64,000 bases of DNA from Albugo candida (GCA_905220665.1 CAJNAR010000003.1:372001-436000), one strand, 5' to 3'; counted from the first letter of the stretch, positions 34,431-47,317 are shown. Program-made: numbers and translations. Notes: generated by a model from the letters alone, not told the origin.

Positions 34431-34952
34431 CACAGCTTCCATCCACAGACTGAAATAAGACTCTTCCGAACGTGACAAGATGCATAATCTGCTCATCGGT
34501 GCCTCCTGAAGTTGCATTCGAGACAGCCCAAGCTGCTTCTTTCTGAATATCGGCTGTAGGTAAGAGTCGGATCAAAGTAGGAAATACAATGTTCTTCACG
34601 ACGACCTGGATCTGAGCTTGATATTCGAAAGTGTCCAGCATGTTTCTTTACGAATAGCGCGTCTTGGATTCTCCAAAAGTGCCCGGAGGCATCGTAATGC
34701 GGAACAATTGATGATTATCTGACCAAAAAAGTGAGTAAACATCCGATCAAGTCAACTGGGAGATGCGTACCTGAGTCTGGACATCGTCTCCGGTCACGAT
34801 ATTTCCCATGATTCGAAGCGCTGGTGTTTGTACCAAGCTTGAAGGGTACATCGATAGCTCCACAATACATCGAAATATTCCAACCTCCACGACCGCTTGT
34901 ATCTTTTCGTTGGATCCATCCGACAGATATGAGAGTGCCCAACAAGCATTTA
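34431..34952 (-). pseudogene. Importin-alpha copy 3, 3' ARM region only
   Basis: Keeps the region from the [15 protein letters not shown] repeat to the fusion point. It shares with copy 2 the loss of NITAGN and the [21 protein letters not shown] version of exon 5. On its 5' side it joins the importin upstream region directly at about 34952, so exons 1-3 and most of exon 4 are deleted. Confidence 0.75.
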
Positions 34953-35775
34953 AACGCGAGTTGGAAGGAAGTCGGAATCGATTTTATGTAATTGTTTGTT
35001 GGTTTTACAGTGAGCTTTAACAATCAATACCTCCGAAGGACGTATACCCTGTGGGAATACATAAAAGACAGGGTATCATCCCATAGCGCTATTGATGCTA
35101 TTCGCTTCGCACTAAGAGAACCAAGCATGCTATAGAGAGATTTTTCATTATCTGTGATGCTGACTCAATTATAGCATACGTATCGTCTATTGTCACTGCT
35201 TCATGCCGAACCGGGTATAAAAAAAATTATACAACTTGCCACTTATAAGTTGTTGGCTTGAGTCGCAACGCAGATAGCAGGAAATGGCTTCAATTATAGA
35301 TCAGCTTAGTGGAGTCAGCTGCGTAGCATCCCCTTCTTTTTGAATGACGCTGCAGCAATGAATAATTCAAGTTTGAAGTCGTACAGCTACGAGCCTAATT
35401 CAAATGTTCCAAATACATTTAAAGATGAAGAAGGTTTTGATAGTGGCGAGAAGCGGAATACGAGGTTGCTATGGTGGATCCTACCTAATGCTCTGAACAA
35501 CTAATCCTTCCAACTGCTACTTTATAAAGCGGAAGTGCTATTGGAAGCCGTTGTCGATCGACTACAGAGCTTACTGCAATGCAGCAAACGCACGCATAGA
35601 AGTAAACCCATGCAGCTGAATGGTGCAAAAAGAAGCTCAACAAAATGTCGCCATAGCTATCGTTGGGAGGAAATTACTGTCAAAGGCGTCAACACAATGC
35701 GTGAAAGCTACGACATAGATCGTATGGAGCACAAAAAAATGAGGGCATCTGGTCTAGACCCCAGAGAAGCGTTGT
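34953..35775. repeat. Importin-alpha upstream region, copy 3, with hairpin
   Basis: Includes the hairpin at 35044-35052/35068-35076 and the TTATAAGTTG block near 35244. The rest is NH/MAD1-fragment flank. No gene is supported. Confidence 0.5.
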
Positions 35776-36050
35776 ACGTTTGAGTCAATGTGTTCTGCTT
35801 CAAGGGACGACGAATTATCGCCCTTGTCGTCAATATATGCGGCTCAAATAGACGACGTGCTACTGGATAGAACGGATAAGACAGGGGTGTGGAGCCACTC
35901 GATAGAGGTTCTTGTCGTCAGATGGATTATATTTCTCTACCTATCGATCATCCCTGCTTTTGTTGGAATTCCCAGTTTGCGATTTTCGGAGAAACATGCT
36001 TTGTCCGAAATAGCTATAGGTACTAATTACAGTCGCGCGCTACTGTTTTG
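35776..36050 (+). pseudogene. MAD1 C-terminal fragment, copy 2
   Basis: The translation contains IYAAQIDDVLLDRTDKTG, which aligns with MYAAQREDELLVRMDKAG of the intact MAD1 (residues ~590-608). PAFVGIPSLR follows and aligns with PAFLGTLTLH. DNA similarity is patchy (ATATGCGGCTCAA, GTCAGAT). It has no upstream coiled-coil exons. Confidence 0.6.
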
Positions 36051-36597
36051 ATTCTTGCAATCAAACTTTGAATTATGTCACGGGTTTTAATCGTACAAGT
36101 AAGGAGCGTAAGGAGTCTATTTTATTGTTGCGTTTCTCAATAGTCGTGGACGCTTCATCTCTAAAGTTTTGTTGTTTCTAAAGCTGTGCATCGTCTTTTC
36201 TCAAGCACACGTCAGACGTTGGACGTCATCTGAGATATTGTAGGAATCAATCCAAGCAAGACGCCACTTGCAAGAGGAAAAAATAGCGCGCGTAACATGA
36301 TGTGTACGAGGAAGATACAGACAAGCTGCAGATTTAAGAGAGTTGTCAAGAAAGGATCTCTCTGTGATAAATAGACATCCTGGTCAACAGATCAGCGCGA
36401 CATAATGCGCAAGTTGCAGCAGATCTCATGCAGAAAGCATCCATCTCAGGCGCTCAAACGTTACGCTATAGAGAAAATTGATCGTGAAGGCACTTCAGGT
36501 GTTGCGACGATAACCACGCTCTAGGGATTGGACTGCGTAAGGGCCCGTAGATGAGATGCACCCGCTTGATAGCGATCAATTGTGACATGTAAGAAGT
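36051..36597. repeat. Array flank ending at the second rearrangement breakpoint
   Basis: Homologous to 57800-58390 and 52500-52930 in the plus orientation. The similarity stops at about 36597 in ...AAGAAGT, the point of the unit at which the flank at 16721 begins. Confidence 0.7.
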
Positions 36598-36986
36598 TGC
36601 GTATTGCAGGTGACATCTCATTACACTTGTACCGATTCTGTTGCATGCTTTCCTCGCTGTGCCATTTAAAAGACACACCGATATTAAATGCGTCGCAATT
36701 TATAAATACACTACTCATTATACTCTTCCTGACGCTTGGATCATTGTCAACGCCCTTTTTTACGAAAATAGCGCCGCATGCGATAATACGTAACAGATAC
36801 CACCGATGACAAGTCCCTTAGATGAATGAATTTCTCCCGAGGACCCAAAAATACAAAAAGGAGGAGGTCAAAGCATTAAATAACAATATTTAGATATAAT
36901 TCAAATGACCCGATGGGTTCCAAAATGGCAGCAATCACACATGCCGATGCAACAATTCAGAATCGACTTGAAGACATCTTACCGAT
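36598..36986. other. Intergenic, downstream of ABC gene
   Basis: Unique sequence with no similarity to the array and no supported gene. If the inversion model is right, it was once next to the RRP5 upstream region. Confidence 0.4.
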
Positions 36987-39900
36987 TCAGGACGTATTCT
37001 CCTCGACACTTTCATTTTCCACACTCACGAAAGGATAAGGAACGAGACTCCGATGAATCAGAATGTCAGGTGCCAGCGACGTAATCGAAAGACGATCGCT
37101 TGGTCCTCCAGTAGATCGAGAAATATGATCATTGAAATTACTCGTTCGACGACAATATGATGCTCGATTCCCATAGCGATACCATCCAGGATTCGTGCTT
37201 TGCCTTGAGGTCGTACAATCATTCGCTCGGGCACTCAAACTTTGTGTGAATTGCTGCAAAGCTAATTGACTGTCTCCTTGTATAGCAACATCTTCCACAT
37301 TCGCTACTTCCTGACGTACTCCCGATCGCAGCATTCGTGAAGAAGGGCTCATTAGATGTGTTTGAGTCGGAATCGGTGCCTCAGCCTCATTCAAGTGATC
37401 AATTTTAAGCGTCATTTCAGAGAACAATCCTTTACGCTGCATCAGCTGGTCGTACGTGCCTTCCTCGGCAACTCTTCCAGCATTCAGCACGAGTATTCGA
37501 TCGGCGTTCATGGTAGTTGCTAACCGATGTGTCACAGAAATGATTGTCATATTCATTTTCCGTGTAAGTGACTCTAGCGTCGAGACGATGGAAGCTTCTG
37601 TCTCGGGATCTAATGCACTGGTGGCTTCGTCTAAAAGAAGAATTCGAGGGTTTCGACACAAGGCTCGAGCTAGACAAATACGTTGAGCTTGGCCTCCACT
37701 CAAGCTGCAGGTTGCATGCTGACCCACAACGGTATCGAATCCATCTCTCAACTCTCTTATAAAATGGCATTCTGCACATTTAGCAGCTTCCTCACATTCT
37801 TCATTTGTAGCGAATACATTTCCGTATCGAATATTATCGTATATGGTGCCATTCAAAATACCTCCATCCTGGAACACAACCGCAGTCTGATCCATGAATG
37901 ATTTCTTCGAGTAGTTGTAGATATCATTCCCATCCAAGCAGATACTTCCTCCATCGGCTTCAATAAATTGCATCAGGCAAGCCAGCAAGGTGCTTTTACC
38001 GCAGCCGGAAGGCCCAACAATGCAAATATATGCTCCTCGCGGGAATGTCGCATTTACGTCTCGCAAAATGCACTTGTCAGAGCTTTTATCATATCGAAAC
38101 ATCAGCCCTTCGACCTGCAGTTCTTTCGTCATCGCTGGTAGAGAAGGAAGATTACATTCATGACTCGGGTCGTCGTCATGCAGAGCGAGTCCGAGAATGA
38201 TATCATCAATTCGCTGCAAACTACTCGCATTCCCGATCGCCACACGCATAAAGCCGCCCAGGATAGTAACAGGAGTGGATACGCGACTCAATAACGTAAC
38301 AAATCCGAAAAATTGTCCAGGACTCAAATCTCCTCGCCACACTTTCATCGCTAATGAAGCCATCATGATAGAAGTGAATATGTACATGGCCGACTCGATA
38401 TAAATCTGCACAATACTCGACCAAAAGTCTTTGGAGAACTGATGTTTGCGCAAATTCGTACAAGTTTTTTTAAATCGAGCTGCCAGTGTGTCTTGGATAT
38501 CATACGCACGTACAACTTTTTGACACGCAATAGCATTTTGGAATTCCGCTGCTACGTATGCATTTTTAGAGCCAAATTCTTTGGAACGATGCGATGCAAA
38601 CCCTTGCGGCCCACTTGATAACAACACTGCAGAAAATGCAAACGACATGATGCCTAAGCTGTAGTCCATTATCAACGCATACCCAAAACCAAACACAACT
38701 GCGACCAGAGGATTCAATAAGTTCCAAAATGTCGCTTGCCACAAAGCATTGACGCGTGCAACATCGCTGGAGAATAAATTATTCAAATCGCCTTCGGAAC
38801 GCTCTGCGAAAAAAGACGTTCCTTGGTGTAAAATAATCTCTAAAAGCGAGTTTTGCATCCGTTCTGTGGCTTTAGAAATCATTTTCGACTGAAAGTATCC
38901 AATTGCGTAATCGCCCAATGCAAAAGGAATACAAATTCCGAGAATTCCCAAAATACCAAAATGCAAAGTCGCATCATCGTGCGTCGTTCCTGAAAGCGAG
39001 TCAAACGCAGTGGAAATTCGATCGAGAAAGTAAGCCAATGCCGGACTGATCGACCCATTCACACACACAACAAACAAGCACAACATCATATCCACATTCT
39101 GATTCGACCAATGCCACAATGTGCTTCGTACCACATCAGTCATTCCATACGCAACTTGAGAAGAAGAAGCATCAATATCCCTTAAATAGGACAGAAATTC
39201 GGTTGCTGAGACATTATGTGGTCGATATCGCAATGCTCGTTCCAAAAATTGCATCAATTCGTCGCGTGTCATATCACCTTCATCCCGACCACATATTATC
39301 ACTAAATCCGTCTCCATCATTTCAATCGCCAATGCTGAAATTCCAGGGATTCTTGCCAAAGATGCACGTAGAGATTCAATCGATATCCGAATACTATCGC
39401 CGTTCGATCTAAATTTATGAAGTTTTTTTGAAAAAGTTCGTGCTCGAGGCTTTAAAATCAGTCGAAATGCCACAAGCATCAGATACGCCAAACACAAATG
39501 ATACTCTATCGCTGACAATATAAATCGCCCAGCTAGTGTGAAGACCATACCAATCAAACATCCAAGATCTGCAACGTTAGAATGGGATCGAAATAAAGCC
39601 GCACGTAGCCCCAGCAATCGTATCGTCATATCGATAAAATAACAAAGCAAAAGCCCCAATGAAAATAATCTCGAGCCTTTTGCTGAGAATTCATCGGCAA
39701 ATACTTCGTCTCGCGTGAATGCAATCGCCAATAACTGGATGAAGAAATCCATAAAGAGCGCAAATGTCTCTGAATAATGCCACCTTCTCGAATCAATGAC
39801 ACGCAGATAGAATAAACGATTCCCATTGCTGTGTTGCGTCCCGTTATTTGCGTTTGTGTGCGCATGTGTGTTTGTGTATGAATGAAGTGATACTTTTTTC

Positions 39901-40007
39901 GTTTTACTGAAATTCGGATTCGATGTTTCGGGAAGAAAATCGCCAATTTTGACAAACGCTTGCTCCGATGGCATCCGCTCATAATCGATCGTCTCACTGG
40001 CCCGCAT
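36987..40007 (-). CDS. ABC half-transporter with N-terminal voltage-sensor-like module
   Basis: 1,006 residues from the ATG at 40007 (the longer frame starts with GTG). Residues ~70-200 hold about four predicted membrane helices, ending in LVAFRLILKPRARTF. This basic S4-like helix plus preceding acidic residues recalls a voltage-sensor module (inference). A linker of ~110 residues follows, then a six-helix type-I ABC exporter domain (~310-600). The nucleotide-binding domain (~630-865) has Walker A GPSGCGKST (~665), signature LSGGQAQR (~768), Walker B ILLLDEATSALD (~788) and the H-loop SVTHRLAT. The acidic/Ser-rich tail of ~140 residues is unrecognised. ABCB-type half-transporters dimerise and export lipids or small molecules. 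The substrate is unknown. Confidence 0.88.
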   Translation of the reverse strand: MRASETIDYERMPSEQAFVKIGDFLPETSNPNFSKTKKVSLHSYTNTHAHTNANNGTQHSNGNRLFYLRVIDSRRWHYSETFALFMDFFIQLLAIAFTRDEVFADEFSAKGSRLFSLGLLLCYFIDMTIRLLGLRAALFRSHSNVADLGCLIGMVFTLAGRFILSAIEYHLCLAYLMLVAFRLILKPRARTFSKKLHKFRSNGDSIRISIESLRASLARIPGISALAIEMMETDLVIICGRDEGDMTRDELMQFLERALRYRPHNVSATEFLSYLRDIDASSSQVAYGMTDVVRSTLWHWSNQNVDMMLCLFVVCVNGSISPALAYFLDRISTAFDSLSGTTHDDATLHFGILGILGICIPFALGDYAIGYFQSKMISKATERMQNSLLEIILHQGTSFFAERSEGDLNNLFSSDVARVNALWQATFWNLLNPLVAVVFGFGYALIMDYSLGIMSFAFSAVLLSSGPQGFASHRSKEFGSKNAYVAAEFQNAIACQKVVRAYDIQDTLAARFKKTCTNLRKHQFSKDFWSSIVQIYIESAMYIFTSIMMASLAMKVWRGDLSPGQFFGFVTLLSRVSTPVTILGGFMRVAIGNASSLQRIDDIILGLALHDDDPSHECNLPSLPAMTKELQVEGLMFRYDKSSDKCILRDVNATFPRGAYICIVGPSGCGKSTLLACLMQFIEADGGSICLDGNDIYNYSKKSFMDQTAVVFQDGGILNGTIYDNIRYGNVFATNEECEEAAKCAECHFIRELRDGFDTVVGQHATCSLSGGQAQRICLARALCRNPRILLLDEATSALDPETEASIVSTLESLTRKMNMTIISVTHRLATTMNADRILVLNAGRVAEEGTYDQLMQRKGLFSEMTLKIDHLNEAEAPIPTQTHLMSPSSRMLRSGVRQEVANVEDVAIQGDSQLALQQFTQSLSARANDCTTSRQSTNPGWYRYGNRASYCRRTSNFNDHISRSTGGPSDRLSITSLAPDILIHRSLVPYPFVSVENESVEENTS

Positions 40008-40534
40008 GCTATCGATGAAAAGTGCTATAAATAACGTGTTCACGTTGTGCTTTCAATTATGCCAAACAAGTTGCACAAAGCAGAAAATCGCTGACAAACG
40101 CAAGGATTTATAGGTTTCAACTGACTTACAATCTTTTTCGTCACTTTTAGACTGCAAATTTGATTATCAAAGTATCAAATGAATTGATTTATTTCAAGCA
40201 ATCTCGAAATTGTGATAATTTAGCAGATGATTGCAAAGACGTTCGTAAATGTAAATTTCGTTCCGTCTGTATTAATGAAAATTAGAATTATAGAAAAATA
40301 TACTTGATTGATCCGTTTCCCATCAAATCAATCGGAGTAGAAAACAAACAGTTGATTCGACACTGTATCAGACTCCCTGCAAGCTGGGCTAGGTCTCTGT
40401 ACACCTGATTTCTACCCAACAAGCGTTTGTATCGACGCAGCTGCGAAATACCGCAGACTGACTATACCACCTGATAGATCAGATAGATGGTCATAAAAAC
40501 GTCTATAACGCGGATATTTTTCATTACACAACGC
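40008..40534. other. Intergenic region
   Basis: A/T-rich, unique. It lies between the start of the ABC gene and the 3' end of the WW/FYVE gene. No open frame or repeat of note. Confidence 0.4.
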
Positions 40535-43500
40535 TTAAATTACGTCTATCACCGCCATGTTGTCTGAAAACACTTCATACATTTGTATGTGTTTTGTTTT
40601 GGCGCACAAAGCATCGTTTTGCAATGACGACAGCGTGTCATAATCATATCTTGATCTACTCGAAAAATACTTGTTAACAACATAAAAAGAATCCATCAAA
40701 AACGTACCTGCTATGATCGCGTCTGTGCTTTCTACCCGTTGTGTGTCCAATTCGATTGATTCACTCACAGTGAGATTCGCACTTATAGTGTCAGTGTGGT
40801 CGGATACCCAATTTTCACCATCCTCACTAATAACAGCTGATTCGCTGCTCATTGAATTGTAAAACAAAGCGTTTGATTTGAGAGCTCCGACATTAGAAAT
40901 CGAGTTTCGAAACGAGCTTTGCAGTACAGAGTACTCTTCTACCATAACATGTTCCTTGATCGTATCGTTTTTATTATCAGCTGATAAAGAGAGAGCACCT
41001 CCGTCCGATTGAATGGCTCTGGCGATTGGCAGATGACAATACGTGCACTTTGATACTTTATCTGATTTCCAATTCAAAATGTCCAACGGAGATAACGTAA
41101 CTGTTTGCTGACAATGATAACAGCGTACCAAAATGCACACATCTGTTTGTAAAAGCGGAGTTGAAGTTTCCTTTTCTCGGAATTGAGTAATAGAGAATTC
41201 CCACGCCGGTTTCCCGAGAATTTGAAGGATTTTGAGCGCTATTTTCTCATTGAACGACATCGCTTTTTCCAATTGTAATGTCACTCGCGGTAAATAAGTT
41301 GGAGACAGCAGCAGTTTTTGTAACGACTCGACAAAGCAGCACGATCGAAGGAGCTTCAAAGTTGCGGTGAAGAGTTCTCGCTGAGAAGCATCGGATAAAA
41401 CAACGTCAAGTGTGTCCAGTATCCAATACAGAATCCAACTGTAAGGCTGAGAATCCTCAAAATTCGATAGTGGTAGAGCCACATGCTCGTTCCAATGGAT
41501 CGCAAGGTGAGGAAGTATGGTCTCAATCAGATCGAACATTGTGACTATCGATTCCGCCGAACGAGTCGTCCATTCGATGTTACGATGAATTGATTTCAGC
41601 ACTGAGAACGCGTGCCTTCCGTTTCTATGAAAATTTTTGCAGTGTGTGGTATTTGGACGCGTAAAGTAAGAGATCAAAGCCGCACAGATTGTTGATAGTA
41701 ATTGATGGAAATTCTCACGATCCATTGTGGTTTCCGCATGACTGGCGATTGTGTTCAAAGCTCCGAGAAGAACGTCTCCAATATCTTCAAAGACAGTCCA
41801 ATTATGACACCGAATAAGCCCAAGCTCGAGAACTGGAATCGCTGTGCACATAAACTCGCGATAGTCGTCATTTTTCCATTGCAACTTTTCTCGATAGGAA
41901 GCATGCCGAAACACGCGAGTGATCCATTTGAAGAAGTCGTATACGCGCGATTTGGCTATTGAGGACGCGGTGAACACTGGCGTCATATCCTTACTCCACG
42001 ATTTAAACACAAAAAGAACCAAGTAGCCCAGTACGCTGATCCACGGAGCCTCATTTCCAATGATCTCTGCATGTTCATGGCCCTCGTCAAACGCGATTTT
42101 CACACTTTCCAGTCGATCAGTGAGTTCTATGACGCATTTATCCACAACATTGACAATTTGTTCGTTTCTCCACAACAACGCATCGCCGCGATTACAAAGC
42201 CTCGAGTGCTTGTACATAAAGTTGAACAGCTCCATCACTTTGTGTGCAATTCGACTTCCGCCATCGCAATGCTCCTGAATCGCCTTGAACAGCATCTGAA
42301 GCAGCAACTCGATCCCTTGACACTCGATGAATTGATTCATATCCACAATCAACAGCATTTTCAGCAAACTGAGCGTCTGGAGAATTAATTCGTGCTTGAA
42401 ATCCGGTCTTTGCAGAAATTGTAATGCGACTTTGATTGTATCGATCTGGACAAGCTTCCGACATAGATCCAGAGAGCATGTCTCGCACTCAAGTAATTCC
42501 AATATCGTCACAATCAACGCATGGGCATTGTTTTCGTCGAGGTCGTCTGTGACGGCGACCCACTCCAAGAGCAACGAGGAAACACGAACAAGCCCTTCCA
42601 AGCCATCAGCACTGGATAAGACCCAATTCTGCTCATCCATACATTGCAAGCATTCGCATAGAAGAACGCAGCATTTGCATATTGGCGCAACAAATTGGCT
42701 AAACACGACATTTGGACTAAAACCAGAGTTTCGATGGGGCCAAAACTCGCAATGTAACTCATCCAATTGTGTCGTCAATGCGTTGATCAACAGTAAGACG
42801 TCTGCAGTCGCATTTGTCGACCCATTGGGAATGATTTGCTTGTAGAATAAAACACGAGTTTCCGCATGGATTCCATCAAAAAGAACCGTCACAACATCAT
42901 GCTGGGTCTGCTCCTCACGAAGCCAAAATAGCAAGGCATGAGCTCCTTCCACGGCCAAGCGTTCCATCTGCTGGTACTGAATCAATGTGCCTTCTATTTC
43001 ATGAATTTGGTCGCATGTACTCGCTTGTCCCGTCAATGAAACTAACGACACAATTGTGCGCAGCCCCGTAGCCGACATTGCTCGATCCGATTCAAATGCA
43101 AAGAACAGATCCAAGATCCTGGAAATCCATTCCGAGCTGATGTACAATTGCTCCGTGATCGTCATCAAGTGCTCTTGTGTATCTTTGAAAGCCTGAAGGA
43201 TGATTTCCACAAGCTTCCTTGCGGCTACTTCCTGCACTTTGATATGAGACGCATGTTCGATGATAGCAATCAGCAGTGTGACATCGGTGTTTTCCAAGCA
43301 TTTCACCCATAAAGGACACGTCAGCGAGTCCGATGCTGCAAGATTCCGTACGATTTCCTCAGCGATTTGCTGTTGATGAGGAATACCGGCGGTCTTTGGG
43401 CGTGCGAGGATGAGATTTCGAAGAATTTTAAGTGCCAATGCATCGGTCACATTCTGCTTCAAACATTTTCGAAATGCGTCAGGATGCTGGGAAAAACCTG

Positions 43501-46500
43501 CTAGAAGAACACCGGCAATCTCCTGGAGCGATTCCGGGCTGTTGGCGTCCATGTAGAGCTGGAGAAAGTATCCGAGCGTGTCGAGATCCGCGACTGCCGC
43601 TTCACATATACTCTCACAATGCAATGAGAGTTTGAGCGTTTCCAAAATGAGATGGAAGCGCTGACTTTCTTCATTCCCTTTGTTCTCCGTCTCACAGACC
43701 AACTTTATCAAAGTCTCGCCGATATTCGTACGCGATAAGACTTGTTCCAGAAATGCATGATTCTTTGGGTACTGGTGATGAAACAGAGGCTCCAGGAGTA
43801 ATTGCTTGAGCATCAAGACACAATCGTCTGTCCATTCGGGATCAGACAGCTGGCGAAGCAATAGGCGGATAAACACGACGGTGTTCTGTACAAAAAGTGT
43901 GTCTTCTTCCATATCACAAGTCACCTCTTTCCGAAGCAAAGTCGCGAATCTCAGCCGCCAATCTGCATTTCTGAATAGAATGCGAATCACACGAAAGATA
44001 CTCGTTGCAAGTTGCTGACTTCCACGTGTGTTTTCCTCCATCAATTGCGAAACCAAAATGTAGATAATCACTCGAACGAGATCGATGATGTGACGTTCGC
44101 GTTTGGCGATGGATGCTGGTGTGAGAAGCGTGAGGATCCGTTCCAGCACATCGAATATCGCCTCACACCATTTTCGAATGCTTTCGACTTCGCTCTCACT
44201 CGGATTGTCTTGGCTGAGGCGTACCAATACGTTCCATAACGCTGTGCAAAAAGCCTGGAGCACAGAGATATCCATCATACGACGTACAATCCGTTCTGCA
44301 CGCGCTCGAAGCTTGGAATCCGTCTCCAGTACGCTGGTCTCCTCTGCATTGAGAATTTCGTCGTCTGGAAGCACCGTTCGAAGACATTTCAATACGATCC
44401 ATTGGGAGTGATTTTCCGCGTCCAAGTTTGCAAATGTCACTGTTGGAAGACTCAGCAAGTACGAAGACGAAGCATACCGACGAATACGCTTATCGATGAT
44501 GTTTGTGTATCGCCGAGCGCACAGAATCTGCATCAGCGACACGAAACACGCTTGTTCGGTCAATTGATCGTGCATGCGTGCGTGTTTCTTTGGTAAATGA
44601 GTAAGTGATTCGAGCAGCAATTCCAGGCATTCCACGCGTATATCTCGAGTCGCGAGGGTCACAGTGAGATGGAAAATGACATCCAACACGGAATTCGGGA
44701 ACGTATCCCCAGCAAGTCGACATTTTGCTGGTGCCCGAAAGTAGAGGAGATAGAATTGAACGGCTGTACGCTGCCGAGCTCGATCATCTTGCATCACAAG
44801 CCACGATTTGAAGAAGAGGAGTAATGCGTGCTCAGCGTCTCCATCCGGACACAGGTTTCTCCATGCGGACACCGGATTCGGAGCTTTTCTCAGCAGAATC
44901 AAAATCATGTCGGCACATACTCCTGAGAGTCGATTCGACATGAGAAACGCTCCAAGCGGATGCAAGCAGCCATTCTTCTTCTCTATATCGAGTTCGTTGT
45001 CACCACATAACTTGCACAGATACGAGGAATCGGATGACAAAGCGAATCCATGGATAATCTCAATCAGATTCTGCTCAAGACATAAAAGTTCTGCGTCGGG
45101 TATAGCGGCGTTGGCGTGCTTTGCTTGAGGCAAGTCGTTTATCACGCGAAGTACCACATCCAAGCCACCATGTCGATGCATCGAGTCCATAAACATCATC
45201 CAGGCATCACGTCCTTCATCTCCTTGCATGCTTGGTGGAGCGTACATGGAGCAGCATAGATTCGCGAGGATGTTGGAAGCTGTACAGCAGGCTGCTACAT
45301 TTTCCACACTCGAATTTGTCTCCTGCATTGAGAAGGAATCAAGCATGTTCAGTAAAACTCCAAGACTCGGACTGGATGTCTCCTTTGCGATATGACGTAA
45401 AAGCGCTGGGACACTGCTTATCATTCGACACACACGAGTAGAAGATTTGCATAGTAATGGATTCCCGCGAGCAATGATCGATACAAGACAGTCGATGGCG
45501 CAATCTGGAATCTGAGCAAACACCCATTTCTTCTGACTTGTGTCCTCAACCACAGATTTGGCACCTGAAAGCGATAAGTCGTCCAGCGTGAGCTTATCGC
45601 GAAGATAGCTATTGGCTAAAGTCGAGTCATCACAGACATATTGCAGGCAAGAAGACATGGCTTCCAGAATGATGCCAATGGATTCAGTCGATTCGACGCC
45701 CGACCAAGAGTCAACATACTTTTCTGAGCTTTCAGAAGCGCCCAAGATCTGAATCATAAGACTCCAAAGCGATTTCAAGCCTTGTAAAATGAGAATCTGA
45801 CGGGTTGTCTCCATATTGGAATTGAGAAATTCACGTAAACATTGCACAGCAAGCACACGAATTTCACGATGGTGGCCATTGGCAGTGTCGGAAGTGGATG
45901 CCAATATCTGAGCAAGATGATGCACACAGTCTGCTTCACTGAAAAGTTGTCGACAGGCTTCCCAGCTCAAGAGCCGATGCATGAGCTTCAGTGTACAATG
46001 CTCGAGTTCTTTCTGTCCGGATGCTCTGTGAGACACCTGAAGCACATTCAGTATTCCCCTACACGTTCCCGAGTTGCAAAATGCGTCAGGCGAGCTGTTC
46101 TCATCCGAATCTTGAATCACTAATTTGACCAGAGCGACCAGCATCTCGATTGTCTTGCATATAACCACTTCCAATTCGACATTCGGCGTTGCGATCCATT
46201 GATCGATAAGTGGTACTAACAGCTCACAGAATGCTATTGCGCCACCAGCTGCCTCAATGTCATTCAATTGGGCGATACGATGAGGACCCATTCCACTCGA
46301 GCTTTCTTTACGAGGCGATCGAAACGTTTCTGCTAGTTGTTTGATCAATTCGACACGCTACATCACCATACAATCAGTCAGCGTACGTCTACTTGCTCGG
46401 ACAACGTACTTCCTCGAGTGTGAATGATGTGGCATCTTGATTCGCTTGGAAGAGACAGTACCGAAGCCCAACAATCGAGCAGTATTCGCCCGTCGTAACA

Positions 46501-47317
46501 TTCCGAGCACATCGTACACACACGTTCTGTAGTCGTGATAAGCTGCTCTCCGTTGTGGTCGTAATGGTTGCATTTGGGATCGGAAGTCTCACTTTGACGG
46601 GAAGGCAATCGCTACAATGGATATAGCCACAAAGACGACAATGATGCTATTGCCCAACCGATCAAATTCATGCGATAAAGACATTTTGCATCACACATAC
46701 CCTCCGTCGTAAAACCCCAAATTTGCTGTTACATTGACGACATAAAAGCGGTTCTTCACGCTCAAAAAATGGTGCAATAAAGCGTTGCGTTGTTCCCTCG
46801 CATGATTTATTCTTCAGCGTCAAATCCGACCAAGTGTCAAAAGTGTCGTCTTCTCTCTTCTCCTTCCATGGATTGCTATTACGGGGATCATTTTCGTGCG
46901 CTTTTTGTGGTGTTTGAACTTCCAAAACTGTATGACAATATGTCAGGGAACACGCTCATCCGATTCGATCAAAGGTGTACCTTTTGGAGCGTTTATATCG
47001 ATGGTACGCTTCATCAAAGGCGTCGTATTGCCCACAGAAGGAAGACGTGGATCTACCCACGTCGTTATCTGATTCTTGTGATCTGCAAAAAAGGTGTAGC
47101 CATTATCGTCTGTCATTTCTTGCCATTCTTCTGGAAGCGCCAGATCCACAGGCAAATGCCAAGAGGTCTGAATGAAAGGGATTTTGTGAGTACAACCGCA
47201 TACGAAAGCAATAAATGATACAAAGACCTCTTTTTGTACATAATTGATGTAGAAAATACGACTCTGAGAATCTTGCACACGTTTCCAGTCGCTTATTTTG
47301 TCACAATCGCTTTGCAT
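40535..47317 (-). CDS. Very large WW-WW-FYVE protein with armadillo-like body
   Basis: Five exons: 47228-47317, 46981-47167, 46701-46927, 46410-46646, 40535-46357; 2,187 residues. Introns of 52-60 bp join in phase. Splice 1 completes WW domain 1 (WKRVQD..SRIFYINYVQKE|TSWHLP). WW domain 2 is EEWQEMTDDNGYTFFADHKNQITTW. Splice 3 completes a FYVE-type zinc finger (~153-225): CRQCNSKFGVLRRR|HHCRLCG...CSDCLP...CVRC, with the RRHHCR phosphoinositide motif. Residues ~250-1950 are leucine-rich alpha-helical repeats of ARM/HEAT type. At ~1985-2020 a four-Cys ribbon occurs (CYHC...CTYC). The FYVE finger predicts binding to PtdIns3P on endosomes and the WW domains bind proline motifs. The role is otherwise unknown. 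The exon structure is inferred, but every phase and motif agrees. Confidence 0.82.
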
